DNA from: Sclerotinia nivalis
Taxonomy: Eukaryota > Ascomycota > Leotiomycetes > Helotiales > Sclerotiniaceae
Reading direction: 5' to 3'
Length of the DNA: 64,000 nt
NCBI GenBank assembly: GCA_029531795.1
Contig: JAPEIS010000012.1
Coordinates: 1-64,000, forward strand
The notes beneath the pieces are model-generated. The model was given only the letters and a program-made list of their open reading frames with translations, was not told the DNA's origin and ran no database searches. Position 1 is the first letter of the stretch. Each line of letters begins with the position of its first letter. Made by a program: the position numbers and the translations under genes. Below are positions 1 through 9,344 of the stretch, in pieces.

Positions 1-40
1 CCCTAACCCTAACCCTAACCCTAACCCTAACCCTAACCCT
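1..40. repeat. Telomere, CCCTAA repeats
   Basis: Six perfect CCCTAA units followed by CCCT open the window, so the first base is at or near the physical chromosome end. The plus strand here is the C-rich strand, whose complement is TTAGGG, the usual telomere repeat of filamentous ascomycetes. The tract is short, which probably reflects where reads or assembly stopped. Confidence 0.97.
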
Positions 41-300
41 CTCCAACTCTACTACCCCTTTCCAACTCTATTACCCCTCTCCAATTCTACTAACCCTTTC
101 CACCTACCCCATCCCCACACACACATTTACACTACCCCTCTCCAACTCTACTAACCCTTTCCACCTACCCCATCCCCACCCACACATTTACACTACCCCT
201 CTCCAACTCTACTACCCCTTTCCAACTCTATTACCCCTCTCCAATTCTACTATTTCTCTCCAACTCTATCCCTTCCTAATTTTACTACCCCTTTCCAATT
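41..300. repeat. Telomere-adjacent C/T-rich repeat
   Basis: Degenerate short units built on CCCTCTCCAACTCTACTA directly abut the telomere. A 61-bp unit, containing CCACCTACCCCATCCCCA, occurs twice in tandem (it restarts near 91 and 152). The strand remains almost free of G, continuing the asymmetry of the telomere. No coding potential is seen. Confidence 0.85.
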
Positions 301-460
301 CCATTACCTCCCTCCAATTTTACCCCCCCCCCAATTCTATTACTTTTCTTCAATTTTATTACCTTTCTTTAATTCTATTATCTCTCTTCAACTCTATTTT
401 TCCAACTTTATTTTTTCAATTCTATTTCTTTTCAACTCTCCCTTTTTAATTTTATCTCTT
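301..460. other. Pyrimidine-rich subtelomeric spacer
   Basis: C/T-rich degenerate continuation of the preceding repeat (variants of CCAATTCTATTA), with no ORF and no recognisable feature. Confidence 0.6.
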
Positions 461-580
461 TTCATTAAAACCCTTTTCATTTATATCCCTCACCCCTCTT
501 TTCATTAAAACCCTTTTCATTTATATCCCTCACCCCTCTTTTCATTAAAACCCTTTTCATTTATAATCCTAATCCTCTTT
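461..580. repeat. 40-bp tandem repeat, three copies
   Basis: The unit beginning TTCATTAAAACCCTTTTCAT recurs at 461, 501 and 541, the first two followed by the same TTATATCCCTCACCCCTC stretch; the third copy decays at its end. It is a simple subtelomeric tandem repeat. Confidence 0.9.
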
Positions 581-599
581 TTCATTAATATCACTAATC

Positions 600-930
600 C
601 CAATATCTCTTTTTTCTTTTATTATTAAAATTCCTATCATTTCTTTTTATTCTTTCTTTATTCATTTTATCTTCTTTTTATTTCTATTTCTATATTCATT
701 CATCTTTTATTATAATCTTATTTCTTTTAATATTATTTCTTTTAATCTTATATTTCTCTTCTTTTTATTTCTCTTCTTTTTATTCTCCTTCTTTTTATTT
801 TCCTTTTTTTTATTCTCCTTTTTATTCTTCTTTTTATTCTCCTTCTTTTTATTCTCTTTTTTATTCTCCTTCTTTTTATTCTCCTTTTTATTCTCCTTCT
901 TTTTATTTCTTTTCTTTTGATGCTTTTACT
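600..930. other. Long polypyrimidine tract
   Basis: About 300 bases are almost purely T and C, built on TTCTCCTTCTTTTTA units. The tract is strand-asymmetric in the same sense as the telomere (C/T on plus, G/A on minus). No ORF is present. Such tracts can form triplex or unusual structures, but nothing here shows a function. Confidence 0.75.
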
Positions 931-1227
931 CGTAATGTGATGGATCGATGAATACTTTAATGAAATTTATGAAGTAATTATTCAATACCTGATCAATATC
1001 AATGGAATTTATGAAGCAATCATCTAAATGATCAGATGAAGTTTGATACAAATACCCCATCTCTTCTGTCTATCTGTGCGAGAATTTTCACTAATGACCT
1101 TACTTTTGCTCTTTCCTGAATTTATAGGATATTAACAATAGGATTATAAAAATTGAATAAGAATAATTATAAATCATCTATTACATTATACACTTTCGAA
1201 CTTAATATCACTATAATCCTATACTAA
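931..1227. other. Non-repetitive subtelomeric spacer
   Basis: Mixed-composition sequence with no ORF and no LTR-like ends. A short motif, AATTTATGAAG, occurs twice (near 964 and 1006). I see nothing else in it. Confidence 0.5.
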
Positions 1228-1328
1228 ATTACCTAATATTAATCATTCACCTAATATTATATAATCATTCACCTAATATTAATCATTCACCTAATATTAA
1301 TCATTCACCTAATATTATATAATCATTT
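1228..1328. repeat. CACCTAATATTAATCATT short tandem repeat
   Basis: Four to five head-to-tail copies of an 18-25 bp unit containing CACCTAATATT and AATCATT, alternating a short form and a form with an inserted ATAT. Confidence 0.8.
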
Positions 1329-1539
1329 AAATATTCTTTATAAATTCTATCTACTTATTCAAGATATAATAAATAAACTACTCACCGGGTTTGATTTAGA
1401 ATACATTATACACTACCTCTTAAATGAATATTAAATCATTATATATTAAACTCTTCGGTTTTATAAAACGTTTATACGAATTTCATAATATTAACATTTA
1501 AATCAAAAAATTGTAGGCTTCCTTATTAAATTCAAAATC

Positions 1540-1890
1540 CCTAAATTTAAAATAATAATCCCCCAAATATTAAATTCAAAGCCTTGTAAATTAATAATTC
1601 CCTAAATATTAAATTCAAAGCCCCCTAATATTAAATAATCATTCCCCGAATATAAAATTCAAAGCCCCTCAAGATATTAAATTATAAACCCCCAAATATT
1701 AAATTATAAACCCCCAAATATTATATTCTATGCCCTCAGATATTAAATTCTAAAACCCCAAATATTAAATTCTAAACCCCCAAATATTAAATTATAAATC
1801 CCCTAATATTAAATTCTAAACCCTCAAATATTAAATTATAAATCCCCTAATATTAAATTCTAAATCCCCAAATAATATATTATAAGATCT
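1540..1890. repeat. C-run / AATATTAAATT tandem array
   Basis: About fifteen degenerate units of roughly 20-26 bp, each a run of three to five C followed by AAATATTAAATTCTAAA or a close variant. It merges into the larger repeats on its right. Shorter stretches of the same unit recur between those repeats (2035-2125, 2290-2350 and 2490-2570). Confidence 0.85.
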
Positions 1891-1924
1891 ATAATAATAA
1901 TAGATCCCTATATAATAGACTATT

Positions 1925-3030
1925 CCCCTATATCATCAGGATTGAATAGGGTACTTATAGCCTATAAAACCTTAATACTAATTTAATAATATTAAGATTT
2001 CAATCAAAAAGTCAAAGGATTTCCTATTAAATTAAAGACCCTCTAATATAAAATTCAAAGCCCTCGAATATAAAATTCAAAGCTCTCTATTATAAAATTC
2101 AAAGCCCTCTAATATTAAATTCTAAGTCCCCAGATATTATATTATAAGATCTATAATAATAATAAACTTTTAAATAATAGATTATTCCTTTATATCATCA
2201 GAATTGAATAAAGTACTTATAGCCTATAAAATCTTTATACTAATTTAATAATATTAAGATTTCAATCAAAAAGTTTAAGGGTTTCCCATTAAATTAAATG
2301 CCTTCAAATATTAAATTTTAAGCCCCCTAATTAAATCATAATCTCTAAAATGATATTATAACCCTAATATTAAGCTTTTCCCCTATATCATTAGGATTGA
2401 ATAGAGTACTTATAGTCTATAAAATCTTTATATTAATTTCACAATATTAAGATTTCAATCAAAAAGTCTTAGGGTTTTTTATCAAATTCAAACTCCTCAA
2501 ATATTAAATTTAAAGCCTCAAAATATTAAATTTAAAGACTAAAAATATTAAATAATAATCCCCAAAGTACTATTATTCCCTTATATATTAAGCTTTTCCC
2601 TTATATCATCAGGATTGAATAGAGTATTTATAGTCTATAAAATCTTAATACTAATTTAATAATATTAAGATTTCAATCAAAAAGTATTTAAATTCCCTTC
2701 AAAGTAAAACCCCTCAAATTTTAAATAAAATGCCCCAAAAATATTATATAATCCTTATATTATAGGCTTTACTATTATATCATCAGGATTGAATAGTGTA
2801 TTTATAGTTTATAGAATCTTAATATTAATTTAATAATATTAAGATTCTAATCAAAAAGTAATAGGAATAACCCTTATATTATAATAATCTAATCCTTATA
2901 AATATACCCCAAAATCTCTATTTTTAGGCTTTACTACTATATTATCAAGATTGAATAGTGTATTTACAATCTATAGAACCTTAATATTAAATATTAAAGC
3001 TCTAATCAAAAAGTATAAGGGATCTTTTCT
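1925..3030. repeat. Six dispersed copies of a ~100-bp subtelomeric repeat
   Basis: A conserved block reading TATATCATCAGGATTGAATA, then GTACTTATAGCCTATAAAA, then TTAATAATATTAAGATTTCA and ATCAAAAAGT occurs near 1927, 2187, 2379, 2597, 2771 and 2929. Copies are separated by shorter C-run repeats, giving a period of about 160-260 bp. Copies become more divergent away from the telomere. The block is non-coding. It may be a species-specific subtelomeric element; I do not recognise it. Confidence 0.85.
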
Positions 3031-3535
3031 ATATTTAACCCTAGTACTTAATATTACTTATACTAATTTTATATATACTCACCGATATATATAAAAGATT
3101 TCTAGGTAAATTATAGAGTCTATAAGCTATAAAAACCCAAAATATTATATCAAAAAGTGATATTAAAGGCTTAAATTTGAAGAGTTAAATCTAAAATAAC
3201 TTATTAAAACCTATAAAGCATTAATATTAGAATCACCATATATTGAATACTTTTCAGTTCATTTTTTTTATATACCTATAGAGTTCTTATTAATCGATTT
3301 TCTATATACAATCGATTTATACTGAAAAAATAATTTCCGATAAATGATTTTATATACAAAATGATTATTAATAATATTAGCTCTCAGTGATCTCCTTTAT
3401 AAGTATATAGAGCCTAAATTATAGACTTGTACATTTTATAATCATATAATGAAAACTCACCGGGAGTTTACCGGAAGGGAAGCTCATCAGAGATAATTAT
3501 TCAATATACCTAAGTTTATATTGAATGGTTATGGT
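3031..3535. other. Spacer with ACTCACCG motifs
   Basis: No ORF. The motif ACTCACYG occurs near 3068 and 3455, also near 1380 to the left and near 3788 and 3858 to the right, each in a slightly different context. These look like remains of another subtelomeric repeat into which the solo LTR at 3536 was inserted. Confidence 0.45.
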
Positions 3536-3748
3536 TGTTATGGGGTCTTTGTATATGGTATACGGAGACTGTTCGGGTTCTGACCTATAGGAGTCGGATC
3601 TCGGATAAGTGTAGGCTAGCCCCGATCGGGGCTAGCGCTATATATAAATGTATTTAAGGAACCGTTCTTTCTATAGAAACGTAGCTCTTCGAGCTATGTT
3701 TTATTAATAAAAGTGATTTCTGTTGTCCTGTCTGTTGTCTTTGTGATA
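3536..3748 (+). mobile_element. Solo LTR (213 bp), little mutated
   Basis: The segment starts TGTTATGGGG and ends TTTGTGATA, matching the termini of the LTRs at 31617, 52715 and 59302 in this window. Five-base flanks are ATGGT (3531-3535) and ATGAT (3749-3753), a target-site duplication with one transition. Inside are a perfect 22-bp palindrome (3615-3636, GCTAGC arms around CCCGATCGGG), a TATATATAAA box just after it, and AATAAAA near 3708, in the order expected of an LTR promoter and polyadenylation signal. It is much richer in G+C than its surroundings, so it is young or has escaped mutation. No internal element remains. Confidence 0.65.
3615..3636. promoter_or_regulatory. Perfect 22-bp palindrome upstream of a TATA box
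   Basis: Two GCTAGC arms flank CCCGATCGGG so that the whole 22 bp equals its own reverse complement. It sits a few bases upstream of TATATATAAA inside the solo LTR. A dimeric-protein operator or a hairpin is possible; that role is inference. Confidence 0.5.
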
Positions 3749-4433
3749 ATGATCAATAATTAAGACCTATAAGAGAGCTTATAAATAAAGCTCACTGGGA
3801 GTACGATATAGACTTTGAACCCTATAAGAGAGCTTATAAAGGGATCTATATATAAAACTCACTGAATATAGTCATTTTATATGAATGAAATCAATATAAT
3901 GAAATTATTTTTATAAAAAAAGCTTTCAATATTATAAAATAAATTCAATATAATAAATTCATAATAATAAATTCATAATAATAAATTCAATATTATATAA
4001 ATCATTAAATATAGAATAATATTTAATAAGAAAATCATCAATAATATTATATATTATATATATCACGTTATTAATAATATTACTATCATATATTACGTAT
4101 GTCACATTATTAATAATATTATTAATAACTCTTAATCCTTTAATATAATATAAATATAATTTAAAACCTTGAATATTATAAATTCAATACCATTATAAAA
4201 TCACAAAATTATTCAAAATATTATTAATATAAATTATTTCATTTATTCTATCTAAAATCTTAAAACTATATTATATAAAATGTAGGTTTTTATATTTAGA
4301 ATAATAACATTAAAAATCATTTAATCTTTGCATTTCAATTTCATTATTAAAAATATTAATGATTTAAAATAATGATTTATAATTTCAACTCAAAGTAACT
4401 TCCCCCAAAAAAAATCAATAAAAAAAGTCTGAA
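3749..4433. other. AT-rich spacer downstream of the helicase gene
   Basis: Strongly AT-rich, with repeated AATAAATTCAATA and ATTAATAATATTA motifs. It holds no ORF. As the helicase gene reads toward the telomere, its 3' untranslated region and terminator should lie at the right edge of this stretch, but no specific signal can be assigned. Confidence 0.5.
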
Positions 4434-5000
4434 TCACTTTAATTCTTTAATAAGAAAATAGAAACCATAAATAGAATCTGTATCAATCTCTTCAATATGC
4501 TTTTTACTTAGAAACTTCTTATAAAAAGTAAATCGATTATTAATAGTCTCAGGGTGAAAAAAGGTTTTAAGAAATTCATTCGACGGATTATTAGACCAAA
4601 GGAAATCATGAATTTGCTGTCTAGTATCCCAAATAAAATCAAGTAAAAAAATCATATAAAATTTAGGAAAAACACAATCTTCTTTATTATTCATTCTTTT
4701 TAAAACAGAACAGAAATGAGTAGGAAATAAACATTTAAAACAACAACTATCTGGAACTAAAGAAATATTGAAATTATTAAATTCTCTCGTCTTCTTCTCT
4801 ATAAAATGATCTTCTAAATAATCATTCCAACTAGAACAATCACTAAATTTATGATCTCCCCCTACAAAAGATTCATCTAAATCATATAATTGAATTATAC
4901 TACAAATCCAACACTTATTTAAATATAAATCAGTTACTGCTGTATAAACAACCCTCCTCCTCCTCTTATTTTCAATTCTTTGAGCTCTTATATAATGAAC
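4434..5000 (-). pseudogene. C-terminal segment of the telomere-linked helicase, after a nonsense codon
   Basis: This segment is in the same frame as the helicase ORF that ends with the TAA at 5001-5003, and continues open for 188 codons to the stop at 4434. The only break between them is that TAA, one C-to-T change from CAA (Gln). The segment is Cys/His-rich: a CWIC pair, DCSSW, then CCFKC and THFC, followed by a hydrophobic, aromatic tail ending FLIKELK. That resembles the Cys-rich tails of fungal RecQ-like telomere-linked helicases and may bind zinc. The part from the internal Met at 4694 could in principle be made on its own (86 residues), but I see no reason to think it is. Confidence 0.7.
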
Positions 5001-8000
5001 TTACATATTTTTAAGCTCCTCTCTTTCTGTACATAAATCACACATCTCCTGAAAGGGTAAACATTCTTCTGTAATATTATTATCTAAATATAAATCGATA
5101 ACTTTTCGTCTACAGATAGATTCCCTTAAATATTTACGTAATTCGGTTCTATCTGAATCAAAATCACTAGGTTTATCATTCTCTTCAGATTTATTATAAA
5201 AGAAACAAGACTCACTAGGTCTTAAATCTCTTCCCCCCCTACTAGAACCCTGTAAAAATCCAATAAAAGACCAACAAAATTTAAAATAAATCACTAAACG
5301 CACGCTAGAATAATCAATTCCTTCTTCTAAACCAGATGTACTAACGATAATTCGATTAAAATCATTAAAAACATTAAAAAAATCATTTAACACGCGATTT
5401 TGCTCCAATAAACCTAAATCAGAATGATAAAAAGAACAATTTAAAAAACTAGACAAGGAATTTACATCTTTTTTAGAAGGACCAAAAATAATGATTTTAT
5501 CCTTATTATTTAAAAATGACGTGATTTTAAAATCTTCAATATAAGTTCGAACTTCAGTAAATTGATTTTCTATATTGAATGAATCAAAGATCTTAGCTTT
5601 ATAAACAATATTATTTCGAGTACTAGGTGCTCTAATAATTGAAATATTCTGTAAAGATAAATGATTCATTAATTGCTTTTCAATAGAAAGAGGCAAGGTA
5701 CTAGTTAAAAAAACGAATTGACATTTAGTCAATAATAGAGATCTAAAACGAAACATAATATTACGATAATGAGAGCTAGTAATTAATAAATGACATTTAT
5801 CAATTATAAATCGATCTATCTTCTTTTCATTAATCAATTCAATCAACTTCACTATAAAGCTTTCTTTAATAATTGATTCAATACTAATTAAAGTAAGATT
5901 TTTAAACTCTCGATTTTCTTCCCAAACGGAACAAGGAATATTGAAACTTTTAGCTCTATTTAAAATATCAGCTTTTAAAACAATTAAAGGAATAATCACA
6001 ATAGTAATTTTGAAAGTTATTAATGAACTAGTCAATAAATAGCTTAAAGATTTACCATTATTAGTAGGCAAAACCTCTAAAATATATGGAACTTTTAATA
6101 ATATACTTTTTATCAAAGTCTCCTGTTCTGAGATTCTAAAAGAGGCAGTTGAATCATTTAAGAACTCTCTCAATAATTGATTCAATATAATATTAGAAGA
6201 AACAGTATTAGAAAATGATTGAAATTCTGAAACTTTCAATTTTTTAATCATTTTATTAGAATTATCATCAATAGAACTACTCTGTCGATGATGCTTGCGA
6301 GGATTGATTGAATCGGATTCTTTACTATATCTAACTAATAGACTATTTAATATTGAATCTTTTTCTTTTAATATAGTTTGATTCCTAATAGTCAAACTAC
6401 TAACAAAAGGACTTACTTCAACTTTATAATCTTTCAACCCGAGAAATTCATGAAATCGCAAACTTAATTCTAAATATTTATTTTGCTTATTTAAAGGAAT
6501 ATTTTTAAATGTAGTACTAGAACGTCTATAATGCATATAATCAATATCTGAAGTATGTCTTATTAAACTACTTTGAATTTGATGTGCGCTAGTTTCATTC
6601 AAATCATCTTCAAGAGTTAAATCACTTAAATTAATCTTTTCTTTCATAAATTCTCTCATAATTCCTACAATTATTTGTCTATATTTTTGAAGATTCAAAT
6701 TAAGATCTAATATTGATTCAGAATATTTTTTAAGAATATAAGAAAGATCGGAAGAAACGAGAGAACGTTGATTGAAATACCCTAAATAGGGATTCATTAA
6801 ATTGAAATCGAATTTAGTACTAGTAATATTCAATGCTTTTATAAAAGGATCAACACAAACAATATATTTTAATAAGATATTAGAAACAGATATAGGTAAA
6901 TATTTAAGCTTTGAAGCACGAAGTTCTGTACGAGATCTTGATTTATCAGCAGAGATATTTGTAATAAATAAAGAACTTCCAATATCTAAAAACAGTTCTT
7001 TCTGATCTTTATTAGAATTCTGATACCTTAATGTACACAATTCAGTACCTCTTGAAGGTAAACCACTAGTTAAATGAATTAGTAATAAAAGCATCTTCTT
7101 GAATTTTAAAATCTCTTTAAGGTAATTCTTATAATTCGATTTATTCAACTTTAAATTATTGTTCGAAATTACAAAGAAATGATCTCTTAATCTTTCAATA
7201 TCAATCACTTTATTGATTAGAAATTCGTCATTAAACTTAACATTGGGATGAAAATCTTTGAATGATTTAAAAGGAGTTTTATTTTCACGATCTTCATATT
7301 TACTAAAATCTTCCAATCTAATGTGTGAGAATTCACCCAAATCAATATTCATTAAAATTGATTCATTAAAAAAAGAATAAGTAGAATTTAAAATCGATTT
7401 AAATAGCTCCTTTAGATTATCCACACTAATAGTAATATCTCTATAAGAAAGCGTATTCACTTGAGTAGAGCTAATAATAATTAAACTCTCACTAGATAAT
7501 TCTTTATTCACTTTAAAAGCATAACTTCGATGCAATAGCATTTCAGCTAATGCATTTTGACTATGATTCTGAAAGTAATTAATCATAAATCTAGATAAAA
7601 TCGAATTCAAAATATAAGTGGGATGAATGATTAATTGACGAATAGAATATTCAACTACGAATAATTGACTACAATAAATAAAATGAGAATAAAATTGGGA
7701 TAATTGAAGGGTATCTCGAATGGAATTATTATTTCTAATAGATTGGCAAGCGAAGAAGCAATTAATAGGACTATCGAAGATATTTAAATCAGTCTTTTGT
7801 TTAAAGCATATAATTATAATATCTAAAATTAAATCTCTCATCTCAATCAATAATTCATTATCTGAATCATTAATTTTAATAAAATTTTCAATAATATTAT
7901 TAGAATCATTTTCTAAAGAATTTAATTCAGATGATTTAAATGAATTAGATGAATCAGATGAATCATTTGAATCATCTGAATCATCTGACTCATTTAAATC

Positions 8001-8360
8001 ATCCGAATTAGATTCTTCAGAATCGCTTAAAACAATCGAATTATTATTCTCTTCTTGATTCAAATTCAAACTATTAAATTTGACCTTATTAGCTCTTTTA
8101 ATGAAAGACTTTTTACTGCTTTTTATATTAGATTCTAAAAACCTTTCAGAATCTAGAATCTCATTGAAATCCACAGCTTTTTTAAGTAATTCAATCACTT
8201 TAGCTCTTAAATTATTAAAATCAGAATAAAAAACATTAGGGTGTTTAAAAGAAGTATATATAATGAAACTAAAAAAGGTTTGAAAAAAAGAAATATTTAG
8301 TACGACTATTAGGATTATGAAGAGGTTTAAATCCTTTATTTCTAATCTTATCTTTTTCAA
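5001..8360 (-). CDS. Telomere-linked RecQ-type helicase, main frame (broken gene)
   Basis: Open frame of 1119 codons from the first in-frame Met; the true gene probably starts upstream in the frame of 8269-9336 (shifted by one base at an A7 run, 8283-8289). Layout: residues about 90-160 are Ser/Asp/Asn-rich and disordered; a central module has GLPSRGTELCTLRY and, later, a His/Tyr-rich stretch; the helicase core follows. Visible superfamily-2 motifs: motif I at about residue 763 reads LPTNNGKS (normally LPTGxGKS), motif II at about 852 reads IIDKCH (normally DEAH/DECH), motif III LTSTLP, then STSGLEEGID and QGSSRGGRD near the end (motifs V/VI). A CDLC pair lies close to the stop. Such genes sit beside telomeres in many fungi and read toward the chromosome end, as here. 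The altered motifs I and II suggest loss of ATPase activity. The terminal TAA is probably a mutated CAA. Confidence 0.88.
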   Translation of the reverse strand: MKKIRLEIKDLNLFIILIVVLNISFFQTFFSFIIYTSFKHPNVFYSDFNNLRAKVIELLKKAVDFNEILDSERFLESNIKSSKKSFIKRANKVKFNSLNLNQEENNNSIVLSDSEESNSDDLNESDDSDDSNDSSDSSNSFKSSELNSLENDSNNIIENFIKINDSDNELLIEMRDLILDIIIICFKQKTDLNIFDSPINCFFACQSIRNNNSIRDTLQLSQFYSHFIYCSQLFVVEYSIRQLIIHPTYILNSILSRFMINYFQNHSQNALAEMLLHRSYAFKVNKELSSESLIIISSTQVNTLSYRDITISVDNLKELFKSILNSTYSFFNESILMNIDLGEFSHIRLEDFSKYEDRENKTPFKSFKDFHPNVKFNDEFLINKVIDIERLRDHFFVISNNNLKLNKSNYKNYLKEILKFKKMLLLLIHLTSGLPSRGTELCTLRYQNSNKDQKELFLDIGSSLFITNISADKSRSRTELRASKLKYLPISVSNILLKYIVCVDPFIKALNITSTKFDFNLMNPYLGYFNQRSLVSSDLSYILKKYSESILDLNLNLQKYRQIIVGIMREFMKEKINLSDLTLEDDLNETSAHQIQSSLIRHTSDIDYMHYRRSSTTFKNIPLNKQNKYLELSLRFHEFLGLKDYKVEVSPFVSSLTIRNQTILKEKDSILNSLLVRYSKESDSINPRKHHRQSSSIDDNSNKMIKKLKVSEFQSFSNTVSSNIILNQLLREFLNDSTASFRISEQETLIKSILLKVPYILEVLPTNNGKSLSYLLTSSLITFKITIVIIPLIVLKADILNRAKSFNIPCSVWEENREFKNLTLISIESIIKESFIVKLIELINEKKIDRFIIDKCHLLITSSHYRNIMFRFRSLLLTKCQFVFLTSTLPLSIEKQLMNHLSLQNISIIRAPSTRNNIVYKAKIFDSFNIENQFTEVRTYIEDFKITSFLNNKDKIIIFGPSKKDVNSLSSFLNCSFYHSDLGLLEQNRVLNDFFNVFNDFNRIIVSTSGLEEGIDYSSVRLVIYFKFCWSFIGFLQGSSRGGRDLRPSESCFFYNKSEENDKPSDFDSDRTELRKYLRESICRRKVIDLYLDNNITEECLPFQEMCDLCTEREELKNM

Positions 8361-9336
8361 AGCTATTCAAAATATTTAGATGAGATTTATTCAGAAATAT
8401 TACTTTCTCTAAACTTAGATATAATAGAATTTCTAAATTAGAAAGGATTGTTTTAAAAGAGGATTGAGCTATACGACTCTCAGATACAATATGAAAATTA
8501 GAACAAGATTTTAAATCATTAATATCAAACTTTTGAATATATTCAATATATCTAGTACGTTCTTGAAATGGAGTAAGATTTTCTAAACCAACTTTAGTAG
8601 AATTAATCTTTTGTTCGATACCCTTTAATTTAGAATCAAAAGTATTCTTCCAATTCTTTTTAATTAAATTCAAATTGAGAGAAGAAGATGATAAATCATT
8701 ATCTAATTCATCATTTACTTCAATAATATCATTTCGAATTGAATTAAAATTTTCATTAGAATGATTCTTTTCTTTAATTTGAACTTCGAAAAATAAACGA
8801 TTAGATAATAACTCTTGCCCTGAAATATTCTTGATTAAATCAAAACGCAGATCGAAAGCAATATCTTTATGATTAGAATTGAGATGTTTTTTTAGATTTT
8901 TTAGATTAGATTTAATGAGATTACAAATAGAATATTGAAATAGAGATTTAAGAGGTAATTCAGGAAAACAAAGAATAGAAAATTCAGATTGAAATAATTG
9001 AATTAATTTTAGATTGTTTTTCATAGATTCAATGCTTAAGGAATCATAAATAATACAGGCTCTTTGAATCAATTCTTTTTTATGAAGTGAATTTAAATCG
9101 AAAAAGTGTTTTTCCTGAAGATGAATTTTGAAGTTTTGAATACAAACTCCACAGATATCACAAAGAATAAATTGAAATGCAGAATAATAAGAAATAAATG
9201 AAACTTCAATAATCTCTTGAAAAGCTAATTTAGTTTGAAAGTCCCCAGTTTCTCTAAAATGACTAAATAATTCATTAGTATTGAATTCGAAATAATTAGA
9301 AGAAGAATTGGAAAGAGAGTTTTGATAATTAGCCAT
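8269..9336 (-). CDS. N-terminal C2H2 (OrsD-like) part of the telomere-linked helicase
   Basis: Open frame of 355 codons starting MANYQNSLSNSSSN. At about residue 58 a C2H2-type finger is visible, CDICGVCIQNFKIHLQEKH. A second finger-like stretch, SICNLIKSNLKNLKKHLNSN, has Tyr where the first Cys would be (TAT, one G-to-A from TGT). This pair is typical of the OrsD/DUF3505 domain found at the N-terminus of fungal RecQ-like proteins. The frame ends TKYFFFSNLF just inside the start of the next frame, with 92 bases of overlap. Removing one T from the T7 run (A7 on plus, 8283-8289) would join the two frames, so this is very likely the first quarter of one gene of about 1,630 codons rather than a separate gene. 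A start at 9336 is supported by the non-coding minisatellite just upstream. Confidence 0.8.
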   Translation of the reverse strand: MANYQNSLSNSSSNYFEFNTNELFSHFRETGDFQTKLAFQEIIEVSFISYYSAFQFILCDICGVCIQNFKIHLQEKHFFDLNSLHKKELIQRACIIYDSLSIESMKNNLKLIQLFQSEFSILCFPELPLKSLFQYSICNLIKSNLKNLKKHLNSNHKDIAFDLRFDLIKNISGQELLSNRLFFEVQIKEKNHSNENFNSIRNDIIEVNDELDNDLSSSSLNLNLIKKNWKNTFDSKLKGIEQKINSTKVGLENLTPFQERTRYIEYIQKFDINDLKSCSNFHIVSESRIAQSSFKTILSNLEILLYLSLEKVIFLNKSHLNILNSFEKDKIRNKGFKPLHNPNSRTKYFFFSNLF

Positions 9337-9344
9337 TTTTAATA

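Noticed and set aside
6802..7005. 67-codon plus frame inside the helicase
   Set aside because: Antisense shadow of the helicase coding frame.
7720..8058. 112-codon plus frame rich in Ser/Asp
   Set aside because: Antisense shadow of the Ser/Asp-rich part of the helicase.
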